Shown here piece by piece: positions 53,767 through 61,212 of a stretch of DNA of 64,000 nucleotides. The notes under the pieces were generated by a model. It made no database searches, was not told the DNA's origin, and saw only the letters and a list, made by a program, of their open reading frames with translations. The position numbers and the translations under genes were made by a program. How positions within the stretch are numbered: the stretch's first letter is position 1; every line of letters starts with the position of its first letter. The stretch is from an uncultured Oscillospiraceae bacterium (GTDB lineage Bacteria > Bacillota > Clostridia > Oscillospirales > Oscillospiraceae): contig CAKUMO010000004.1 in NCBI GenBank assembly GCA_934667815.1, positions 1 to 64,000 of the forward strand. The letters are read 5' to 3'.

Positions 53767-53804
53767 AAGAGGAAGCAGGAACAAACCTGCTTCCTCTTTT
53801 TTTA
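53767..53804 (+). terminator. Terminator of the perR-like/rubrerythrin operon
   Basis: A perfect 12-bp stem (53768-53779 and 53786-53797) with a 6-nt loop is followed by six T. Confidence 0.93.
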
Positions 53805-53822
53805 TGCCTTCCAATCTGGACT

Positions 53823-53904
53823 GTACATAGTTGGTACATCGCCGTTTTCTCTGCGAAAAACAGGACTGAAATCCTCAAAAATGGTACACCGGGGAAATGG
53901 TACA
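53823..53904. repeat. Four GTACA(T/C) repeats in a short AT-rich gap
   Basis: GTACAT at 53823 and GGTACA(T/C) at 53833, 53883 and 53898 occur within 82 bp, two of them inside ATGGTACA 15 bp apart. No coding sequence is seen here. They mark the left border of the AT-rich accessory stretch. Confidence 0.6.
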
Positions 53905-53947
53905 TTTTTGTTTATTACAGCAAAATAGGCATTTGTGAACAGAGAGA

Positions 53948-53975
53948 AAGGAGCGGGGCGTCTGCCCCGCTCCTT
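53948..53975 (-). terminator. Terminator after the PH/SHOCT gene
   Basis: A 12-bp stem (53964-53975 and 53948-53959) with a 4-nt loop is followed on the minus strand by TTTCTCTC. Confidence 0.75.
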
Positions 53976-53987
53976 AAATATGCCGAA

Positions 53988-54557
53988 TTACAGCCCGAGC
54001 AACTGCTTTTTCTTCGCGTCAAATTCTTCCTGCGTGATAACGCCCATATCAAGCAATTCCTTGAATTTTTTGAGTTCGTCAGCAGCGGAGGACTGCTGAA
54101 TTACAGCGGCGCTCTTTGGGCTTTTCAAGGATTGCAGTACATTATCAAAATCCGCGATAATGCGATTGACAACATCTCTCTCAGGCTCACCTATTCTTAT
54201 ATCATCGCCAAGCGTATCGATGATTAAATACCCGCCGATTGCAGACCATGATTGACTGATCGCATTGATATTCTCGATGTTAAATGATTGAGCGGTATAG
54301 CTCACTTTCAAAAATCCCTTTATCTGACCGCCGATGAGCAATCTTTGATTCGTCAATGCCACACCCACAGCAAAAAGCATAGAATTGTTCTTCCGTACCG
54401 CAGACGAACCGGTGAATGCAAATAACACATCCTCATCCGGACGCAGCATTTTTTCAATTTCACAAAATGCTTTTTCAAACACGGGTGCGGTTGTGGTTAG
54501 TGCTTGATATTTCCGTGCTGCTTCCATCATTTCATTTACTGTTTTCATGACCGACAC
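53988..54557 (-). CDS. PH-like domain plus C-terminal SHOCT domain protein
   Basis: The 189-aa protein has a bacterial PH-like domain (about 30-135: DVLFAFTGSSAVRK, ALTNQRLLIGGQIKG, SFNIENINAIS) and a C-terminal SHOCT motif (ELKKFKELLDMGVITQEEFD). SHOCT motifs often sit at the end of proteins to mediate oligomerisation. The function is unknown. GTG 54557 has GAGG 5 nt upstream; ATG 54548 is less well placed. The base composition is clearly AT-richer than the flanking genes, suggesting separate acquisition. Confidence 0.75.
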   Translation of the reverse strand: MSVMKTVNEMMEAARKYQALTTTAPVFEKAFCEIEKMLRPDEDVLFAFTGSSAVRKNNSMLFAVGVALTNQRLLIGGQIKGFLKVSYTAQSFNIENINAISQSWSAIGGYLIIDTLGDDIRIGEPERDVVNRIIADFDNVLQSLKSPKSAAVIQQSSAADELKKFKELLDMGVITQEEFDAKKKQLLGL

Positions 54558-54875
54558 TACTACCTCATTTCATGTATTTTGTGCGTCAACTACAACGCGC
54601 ACCGCGCTTACAGCGGCTTCATGCTCATGTATATAGCGGGAAACGGTGTCAGCGCCGCTGACCGTACAATCAATTATATATATATATATTATATACTGTC
54701 AAGGTTTTTCGCGGATTTTCTTAAAATTTCTCTGTTTTCGGAACAAATCGGGCGGCTTCCTTTTGATTCAGCCAAAATTTGTCCGGAAGCCTTGCGGCCT
54801 TGCAAGGCTTCCGGAGAAGCAGGCGGCGACGGAGTCCCCGCTTCCTCTCTTTTTCTGCCTTTTTGCATTTCAAGG
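54558..54875. other. Gene-free AT-rich gap between the PH/SHOCT and RHH genes
   Basis: It contains a run of alternating AT (about 54673-54697), an 11-bp hairpin without T-run (arms 54784-54794 and 54801-54811 approximately) and no open frame with a ribosome site. It is the upstream region of the RHH gene. Confidence 0.6.
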
Positions 54876-54904
54876 TTGCAATATGAATACAAACGTATTA
54901 CAAT
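54876..54904 (+). promoter_or_regulatory. Promoter of the RHH gene
   Basis: TTGCAA (54876-54881), 17 nt, TACAAT (54899-54904). It may also drive the SPFH-RCC1-TIR cassette, since no other clear promoter was found before 55252. Confidence 0.65.
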
Positions 54905-54937
54905 AGATTTGAATCAGTTTGACAGGAGGAAGTCGTA

Positions 54938-55159
54938 TTGGAAACACCGGTTTTGAGAATTTCGCCCAAAAAATACGGCGGGGAAACGACCATTTTATCC
55001 ATGCGGATTCCCAAGGAGCTTCTCAAGGACATCGATGCGGTGGCGAACCTCACCGGGCGCAACCGCAACGAGATTTTGACCATGAGCCTTGAATTCGCAT
55101 TGAACCACATGGAGGTTGTGATGAAGAAGCAGGAGGAAACGCAAAGCGGCAGTGATTAA
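54938..55159 (+). CDS. Ribbon-helix-helix (CopG/Arc-like) DNA-binding protein
   Basis: The 73-aa protein begins at a TTG (54938), 8 nt after GGAGG. Residues about 18-60 (TTILSMRIPKELLKDIDAVA, NRNEILTMSLEFAL) give a beta strand and two helices typical of the RHH fold. It is probably a dimeric repressor. No toxin gene is adjacent. Its position 92 bp before the SPFH gene suggests it regulates the cassette; this is inference. Confidence 0.8.
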   Translation: METPVLRISPKKYGGETTILSMRIPKELLKDIDAVANLTGRNRNEILTMSLEFALNHMEVVMKKQEETQSGSD

Positions 55160-55251
55160 CTGCAAAAGTCACGGCGTCAAGAAAAGGCCGATGCGGAATC
55201 GGCGCCAAACATCGAAAAATAAAAAATTAAAATAACAGGGGAGAATCTATC

Positions 55252-57099
55252 ATGTCTAAATTTGTGATCGAATGCCCGAATTGCGGGCGCTACGCCGAGG
55301 CCAAAACCGGCTTCTTTGCACGCAAGAAAATCGACTGTGCCTGCGGCTACACCATCAACGTCCGCACCGACAAGCTGGCCAGCCGCACCTGCCCGCACTG
55401 CGGCAACGACGTGGTCTTTGACCAGAGCCGCGGCGCGGCGGCCAAGTGCCCGGTGTGCGGTGAGCCGATCAACACGCTGGCCGAGCAGGACAAGACCGTC
55501 GAATTCTCCTGCGCACAGTGCGGCGTGCGCCTGCGCACGGCCAAGGGCGCGGCACACTACACCTGCCCCGTCTGCGACTATGTCAACGACGTGGCTGAGC
55601 GCGTCAAAACCGAGGAGATTCAAAGAGACGGTCTTGCCTCCGTCATCAAATACGAGGGTGACAACGAGACCCTCGTCTGGAAGCACCCCATCGAGGACTT
55701 TAACCTCGGCTCACAGCTCATCGTCCACGAGACGCAGGAGGCGATCTTCTTCCGCGACGGGCAGGCGCTCGATCTGTTCGGGCCGGGCCGCTACACGCTG
55801 GAAACGCAGCAGCTCCCGCTGCTGGAAAAGCTCTATCACCTGCCTACGGACACCGAGGGTACCTTCCACAGCGAGGTCTATTTCATCAATCACACCACCC
55901 AGATGGGCATTAAATGGGGCACGGATTCCAAGGTACGCCTGTTCGATCCCATGACCGGCATGCACCTCGAGCTGGGCGCGTCGGGCGAGTTCAGCATTCA
56001 TGTCATCCAGTCGCGCAAGCTGCTTCTGAAGCTTGTCGGCACGACCGATTCGCTCAGGCAGGACGCGCTGCTCGGCACAAACGGCAAGGGGCTGTTCCGT
56101 TCGCTTGTCATGACGCAGGTCAAGAGCTTCCTCGCCTCGACCATCCGCGAAAACGCCATCAACATTCTGGAGATCGACGAGCATCTCGTGGAGCTGTCCG
56201 AGGCGCTGCGCCGGCGCATCAACCCGAAGCTTGCCGAGTACGGTCTGGAAATGCCGGAGTTTTACGTCAGCCGCATCGTCACGCCCGACGACGACCCGAA
56301 CTTCCGCCGCATGAAGGAGCAGTTTGCCGAGCAATATCTGAACGTCCGTCAGGAGCAGATCCGCAAGAATGTCGCCATGGCCGAGGCCGAGCGCAAGGCC
56401 GTTGAGGCGCAGACGGAGGCAAAGATGAAGATCATCGGCGCACAGGGCGACGCAGAAGCACTGAAAATCAAAAAACAGGCCGAGGCCGACACCTACCGCA
56501 TGCAGGCGGCAGCCGAGGCCGAGGAAATGCGCATGAAGGGCTACACCTATCAGCAGGAAACCGCGCGCAAGGTCGGCATGGAGGCCATGCAGAACGGCAT
56601 TGGCGGCAGCGGCGGCAGTGCGTTGGGCGAGATCGCCGGGTTAGGCGTGACGCTGGGCGCGATGGGCAGCGTGGTCGGCATGACGAAGGATGCGCTGAAT
56701 CCCGTTGCGGACACGGCAAGGCAGCTCGGTCAGAGCATCGGCAGCGCGGCCGCGGACGGCTGGGACTGCCCGGAATGCGGCGCAAAGCATATCACAACAA
56801 AATTCTGCCCCGATTGCGGCGCGAAGAAGCCCGAGCCGAAGCAGGGCTGGGACTGCCCGAGCTGCGGCATGAAGAATATCACGACGAAGTTCTGTCCGGA
56901 GTGCGGTGCAAAGAAGCCCGAAGCACCCGCCGGATGGGATTGCCCGAGCTGCGGCACGAAGAACATTATGACGAAGTTCTGCCCGGAGTGCGGCGCAAAG
57001 AAGCCCGAAGCGCCCGCCGCGTGGGATTGCCCCGACTGCGGAACCAAAGGCATTACGGCAAAATTCTGCCCGGAGTGCGGACATAAGAGAGGAGAATAA
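55252..57099 (+). CDS. SPFH-domain protein with N- and C-terminal zinc ribbons
   Basis: The 615-aa product opens with several zinc-ribbon-like CxxC pairs (ECPNCGRY, TCPHCGND, KCPVCGEP, SCAQCGVR, TCPVCDY; 1-115). An SPFH/band 7-like domain follows (about 130-340: VWKHPIEDFNLGSQLIVHET, FGPGRYTLET, IRENAINILEIDEHLVELS), then a charged coiled coil (350-430) and a Gly-rich hydrophobic segment (435-480). The C terminus has four near-identical double zinc ribbons (DCPxCG---TTKFCPxCGAKKPE). It is often labelled a virion-core-like SPFH protein. SPFH proteins form membrane-associated oligomers; here it is likely a scaffold. The start follows GGGGAG. Confidence 0.85.
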   Translation: MSKFVIECPNCGRYAEAKTGFFARKKIDCACGYTINVRTDKLASRTCPHCGNDVVFDQSRGAAAKCPVCGEPINTLAEQDKTVEFSCAQCGVRLRTAKGAAHYTCPVCDYVNDVAERVKTEEIQRDGLASVIKYEGDNETLVWKHPIEDFNLGSQLIVHETQEAIFFRDGQALDLFGPGRYTLETQQLPLLEKLYHLPTDTEGTFHSEVYFINHTTQMGIKWGTDSKVRLFDPMTGMHLELGASGEFSIHVIQSRKLLLKLVGTTDSLRQDALLGTNGKGLFRSLVMTQVKSFLASTIRENAINILEIDEHLVELSEALRRRINPKLAEYGLEMPEFYVSRIVTPDDDPNFRRMKEQFAEQYLNVRQEQIRKNVAMAEAERKAVEAQTEAKMKIIGAQGDAEALKIKKQAEADTYRMQAAAEAEEMRMKGYTYQQETARKVGMEAMQNGIGGSGGSALGEIAGLGVTLGAMGSVVGMTKDALNPVADTARQLGQSIGSAAADGWDCPECGAKHITTKFCPDCGAKKPEPKQGWDCPSCGMKNITTKFCPECGAKKPEAPAGWDCPSCGTKNIMTKFCPECGAKKPEAPAAWDCPDCGTKGITAKFCPECGHKRGE

Positions 57100-57101
57100 A
57101 C

Positions 57102-58820
57102 ATGGCGGCAAAATTGGAATGTGAAATTTGCGGAGGCAAGCTGGTCGGCAAGCCCGGCGGCGTGTTTGAGTGCGATTCCTGCGGCATGGAGTATTCCACC
57201 GAGTGGGCGAAGCAGAAAATTCAGGAGATCAAGGGCACCGTCAAGGTCGAGGGCACCGTCGAGGTCACGGGCAAGGTGCAGGTTGAGGGCGGCACGGTCA
57301 AGGTGGAGGGTGCCTCCAGCAAGGAGAGCCTTTTGAAGCGGGCAAAGATGTGCTGCGCGGACAAGGATTGGGGTAAGGCAAAGGAGCTTCTGGAGCAGGT
57401 GCTCAACGCCGACCCGGAGTGCGCCGAGGCATATCTGTACCGCTATTTGGCGAGTCGAAAGCAGCCGACCTTGGAAGCGCTGTTTGCGGCCAGTATTTCC
57501 CATTTTGTGAATTTTCCGACGGCTCCTGATCTGGAAAAGGCGGCGCAGTTTGCCGATGAAGCGCTCACAGCGACCCTGAATCAATACAGGCAGAAATGCG
57601 CCGATGCGATAGAAGCAGACAAAAAGCATCGGCAGTCCTGTGCCGGTGTGCTTGCGGAAAAGCGCAAGGCGCTGGAGCCGGTGCAGCATCTTATTATCTG
57701 CGACGGTTCTAAGACGTTCGGTCTGCGGGCGGACGGCACGGTGCTGGCTGCGGGAGAGAATGACCGCGGACAGTGCAATGTCGGTGACTGGCGGGACGTG
57801 CTCGCCATTGCCTGCGGCAGTCATCACACGGTCGGTCTGCGTGCGGACGGCACGGTGGTAGCTGCGGGGGAGAGCAGCATCGGTCGATGCAATGTGGGCG
57901 ACTGGCGAAATGTGGCTGCCATTGCCTGCAGCATCGCATACACCGTTGGCCTGCGCAGCGACGGCACAGTTGTAGCTACAGGATATAATAAAAACGGTGA
58001 ATGCGAGGTGGGCACTTGGCGCAATGTGGTTGCTATTGCCTGCGGCCTTTTTCACACGGTTGGTCTGCGTGCGGACGGGACGGTGCTGGCTGTGGGAATG
58101 AATAAAGACGGTCAATGCAATGTTGGCGCTTGGCGGGATGTAGTCGCCATTGCCTGTGGCGGTTCTCACACGGCTGGTCTGCGCCGCGACGGCACGGTGG
58201 TGGCAACAGAATATTTCAGAGAAGTACGTGAATGGCGGGATGTGGTTGCCATTGCCTGTGGGGACAGTTGCACCTTTGGATTGCGGAGTGACGGTACGGT
58301 CCTTGCTTCGGGCTGGAATTATAACGGTCAATGTGATGTATCCGGCTGGCGGGATGTGATCGCCATTGCCTGCGGCGGTCGCACGGTTGGTCTGCGTGCG
58401 GACGGCACGATGGTCGCTGCGGGTGGAAATGCCGACGGTCAGTGCAACGTCGGCGATTGGCGGGATATGGTCGCCATTGCATGCGACTGTGATTACACGG
58501 TCGGTCTGCGCGCTGACGGCACGGTGGTAGCTACGGGAGGCAATCAATATGGCAATGTCGGTGAGTGGAAGCTCTTTGACAGCCTCGACGCCATAGAGCG
58601 GGAGCGCGCAGAGATGAAGCAGCGCGCAGCGCACGCGGCTGAGCTGGCACGACAGCAGGAGGAACAGCGGAAGCAGGCGCGTCTTGCCGAGTTGGAGGCG
58701 GAGAAAACTGCCCTGCAAGCCGAGCTTGCAAATCTCAAGGGGCTTTTCAGCGGCAAGCGCCGCAAGGAGCTGGAAGCCCGCCTGACCGAAATCGACAACG
58801 AATGGGAAACGCTGAATTAA
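57102..58820 (+). CDS. Zinc-ribbon/RCC1-propeller protein, copy 1
   Basis: The 572-aa product has an N-terminal zinc ribbon (Cys7, 10, 24, 27), a Lys/Val/Glu beta-repeat strip (44-70), a TPR-like helical section (75-190), then eight RCC1-like repeats (about 205-505) of the form TVGLRADGTVVAxG-N--GQCNVGDWRDVVAIACG. A coiled coil (about 510-572) ends the protein. RCC1/BLIP-II-like repeats build a seven-bladed propeller that binds protein or ligand. No signal peptide or transmembrane helix is seen, so it is probably cytosolic. The start is 2 bp after the SPFH stop codon region, with GAGGAG upstream. Confidence 0.85.
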   Translation: MAAKLECEICGGKLVGKPGGVFECDSCGMEYSTEWAKQKIQEIKGTVKVEGTVEVTGKVQVEGGTVKVEGASSKESLLKRAKMCCADKDWGKAKELLEQVLNADPECAEAYLYRYLASRKQPTLEALFAASISHFVNFPTAPDLEKAAQFADEALTATLNQYRQKCADAIEADKKHRQSCAGVLAEKRKALEPVQHLIICDGSKTFGLRADGTVLAAGENDRGQCNVGDWRDVLAIACGSHHTVGLRADGTVVAAGESSIGRCNVGDWRNVAAIACSIAYTVGLRSDGTVVATGYNKNGECEVGTWRNVVAIACGLFHTVGLRADGTVLAVGMNKDGQCNVGAWRDVVAIACGGSHTAGLRRDGTVVATEYFREVREWRDVVAIACGDSCTFGLRSDGTVLASGWNYNGQCDVSGWRDVIAIACGGRTVGLRADGTMVAAGGNADGQCNVGDWRDMVAIACDCDYTVGLRADGTVVATGGNQYGNVGEWKLFDSLDAIERERAEMKQRAAHAAELARQQEEQRKQARLAELEAEKTALQAELANLKGLFSGKRRKELEARLTEIDNEWETLN

Positions 58821-58867
58821 AATTAAAAACTTTGTTTGGACATAAAACATAAGATAGGAGAATTATC

Positions 58868-60511
58868 ATGGCGGCAAAATTGGAATGTGAAATTTGCGGA
58901 GGCAAGCTGGTCGGCAAGCCCGGCGGCGTGTTTGAGTGCGATTCCTGCGGTATGGAGTATTCCACCGAGTGGGCAAAGCAGAAAATTCAGGAGATCAAGG
59001 GCACGGTCAAGGTCGAGGGCACCGTCGAGGTCACGGGCAAGGTGCAGGTCGAGGGCGGCACGGTTAAGGTGGAGGGTACCTCCAGCAAGGACAGCCTTTT
59101 GAAGCGGGCAAAGATGTGCTGCGCGGACAAGGAATGGGAGAGAGCCGGAGAGCTAATTGAGCAGGTGCTCAACGCCGACCCGGAGTGCGGCGAGGCATAT
59201 CTGTACCGCTACCTGATAAGATGCAGACGGCCGACACCGGAAGCCCTGACCGCGCTCTTTGTTTCCGAATGTAAGCCGTTTCCGACTGACCCGAATCTGG
59301 AAAAAGCGGAGAAATTTGCGGACGAGAAGCTCACAGAGGTTCTGAACCGCTGCAAGCAGGAGTGCGCCGATGCAATCGAGGCAAGAAATAAACTGCGGCG
59401 GGAGGCTCTTACAAGAGCGACAGCCAGACGGAAAGAGCTGGAAAGGGTAAAGGGCATGCTTGCCTGCGGGGGCGGCCATACGGTCGGTCTGCGCAGCGAC
59501 GGCAAGGTTGTAGCCGTCGGCCATAACGGGTTTGGCCAGTGTGATGTAAATGGCTGGACAGGTATCACTGCGGTCGCCTGCGCAGACGCGCATACGGTCG
59601 GCCTGTGCGCTGACGGCACGGTCGTGGCTGTGGGAGACAATAAATACGGGCAGTGCAATGTCTCTGACTGGAGAAATATTGTAGAAATTGCCTGTGGAAA
59701 CCGTCACACGGTCGGCCTGTGCGCTGATGGCACGGTCGTGGCTGTGGGAGACAATCACTTTGGCCAATGTAATCTCGACGGTTGGGAGCAGAAAAATATC
59801 GTTGCGCTTTGCTGCGGAGGCGCTTATACGATCGGCATTTGCGCGGATGGCCGCGCGGTGGCTACGGGCAAAGGCTATAACACATGGATCAAATACTCGT
59901 CAAATGTCGTCTCGATTGCTGTCACCGGAGACAATACAGTCACCCTGTATACGGACGGTACCGTGCGCGTGGCAGAGTATGATCGTCCTGTGGACGAGAA
60001 GCTGCCTTGGAAAGACATTGTCGCGATTGACTGCGCATGTGATTTATTTAAGGCTCAAATCGTCGGCCTGTGCGCTGACGGCTCGGTTGTTGATACCCAA
60101 AATGCCTGCGATCCGGTCGAATGGCGAAATCTCGTAGCGGTTGCCTGCGGGAGCAGGCATACCGTCGGCTTGCGTGCCGATGGCACGCTTCTTGCCGTAG
60201 GCCAAAATGACAACGGTCAGTGCAATGTCGGTGATTGGAAGCTCTTTGACAGCCTCGACGCCATAGAGCGGGAGCGCGCGGAGATGAAGCAGCGTGCCGA
60301 GCGTGCGGCCGAGGAAGCCCGCCTCCGTGCCGAGCGCGAGGCCGCCGAGGAGCAAAAGCGCCGCGAGGCGCGCAAGGCTGCTCTGGCGCAGGAACGCGCC
60401 GCGCTGCAAGCCGAGCTTGCAAATCTCAAGGGTCTTTTCAGCGGCAAGCGCCGCAAGGAGCTGGAAGCCCGCTTGGCCGAAATCGACAACGAATGGAAAG
60501 GATTGAATTAA
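58868..60511 (+). CDS. Zinc-ribbon/RCC1-propeller protein, copy 2
   Basis: The 547-aa paralog of the upstream gene has an almost identical N-terminal 85 residues (zinc ribbon and beta strip) and C-terminal coiled coil, but its TPR-like part and its seven RCC1 repeats (about 200-460) differ, with some repeats degenerate (for example TVTLYTDGTVRVAEYD). The pattern is conserved ends with variable centre, suggesting a common assembly interface and different recognition surfaces. The ribosome site is AGGAGA. The next gene begins at the base after its stop codon. Confidence 0.85.
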   Translation: MAAKLECEICGGKLVGKPGGVFECDSCGMEYSTEWAKQKIQEIKGTVKVEGTVEVTGKVQVEGGTVKVEGTSSKDSLLKRAKMCCADKEWERAGELIEQVLNADPECGEAYLYRYLIRCRRPTPEALTALFVSECKPFPTDPNLEKAEKFADEKLTEVLNRCKQECADAIEARNKLRREALTRATARRKELERVKGMLACGGGHTVGLRSDGKVVAVGHNGFGQCDVNGWTGITAVACADAHTVGLCADGTVVAVGDNKYGQCNVSDWRNIVEIACGNRHTVGLCADGTVVAVGDNHFGQCNLDGWEQKNIVALCCGGAYTIGICADGRAVATGKGYNTWIKYSSNVVSIAVTGDNTVTLYTDGTVRVAEYDRPVDEKLPWKDIVAIDCACDLFKAQIVGLCADGSVVDTQNACDPVEWRNLVAVACGSRHTVGLRADGTLLAVGQNDNGQCNVGDWKLFDSLDAIERERAEMKQRAERAAEEARLRAEREAAEEQKRREARKAALAQERAALQAELANLKGLFSGKRRKELEARLAEIDNEWKGLN

Positions 60512-61195
60512 ATGTATATGAATAAGAATATGCTGCGCGGCTGCGCGGTGCTGGCGATCCTGCTGGTCGCGTATCTTCTGGTGATTTTCCTGATTCCCTT
60601 TGCCCATACGGCGGTGTTCTGGGTGAGCTTTGTGTTCACGCTGATCGCCTTCGGCGTCGTCGCGGCGGCGTGCTGGCTGGCCTTCGTGCGCAAGCCGGAT
60701 GCCAAAAGCCGTTTTTACGGCTTCCCCATCGCGCGCATCGGCGTAATTTACGGCGCGGCACAGCTCGTCTGCGGCCTTGCCTTCATGGCGCTGGGCAAAT
60801 GGGTGCCGGTGTGGGCGGCGGTGCTGGTCTATGCCCTCGGTCTGGGCGCGGCGGCCATCGGCCTGATCGCCGCCGATACCGTGGCCGAGGAAATTCAGGC
60901 GCAGGACGTGCGGCTGAAGGTCAACGTTGCCTTTATGCGCGACCTGCAATCCAAGGTCAACCGTATGGCCGCGCAGTGCGAGCTGGCCGAGCTGCGGCAG
61001 CTCAGCGAGGACATCCGCTATTCCGACCCCGTCAGCTCCGACGCGCTGGCCGAGATCGAGCGCGACCTTGCCGCTGCGGTGGACGATTTGCAGGCGGCGG
61101 TCGTGGACGGGGACTGGCAGGCCGCCCGCACGCTGTGCCGCAACGCCTCCGCCCTGCTGGCTGAGCGAAACAGATTATGTAAACTTAATAAATAA
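60512..61195 (+). CDS. Four-helix membrane protein with cytosolic helical tail
   Basis: The 227-aa product has four transmembrane helices (about 10-30, 37-60, 76-95, 103-127) followed by a helical cytosolic region (130-227) containing FMRDLQSKVNRMAAQCELAE and a short segment with paired helices. No known family was recognised. It lies directly between the second RCC1 gene and the TIR gene with no spacer on the left and 17 bp on the right, so it belongs to the same operon and may anchor the complex. Confidence 0.7.
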   Translation: MYMNKNMLRGCAVLAILLVAYLLVIFLIPFAHTAVFWVSFVFTLIAFGVVAAACWLAFVRKPDAKSRFYGFPIARIGVIYGAAQLVCGLAFMALGKWVPVWAAVLVYALGLGAAAIGLIAADTVAEEIQAQDVRLKVNVAFMRDLQSKVNRMAAQCELAELRQLSEDIRYSDPVSSDALAEIERDLAAAVDDLQAAVVDGDWQAARTLCRNASALLAERNRLCKLNK

Positions 61196-61212
61196 AAGGG
61201 AGCGATTGAAGC

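Noticed and set aside
54673..54697. AT-rich run as a replication origin
   Set aside because: No DnaA boxes and no dnaA, recF or parAB genes are close; it is a simple alternating AT tract.
54938..55159. Antitoxin of a toxin-antitoxin pair
   Set aside because: The RHH protein has no toxin-like gene beside it; the next gene encodes a 615-aa SPFH protein.
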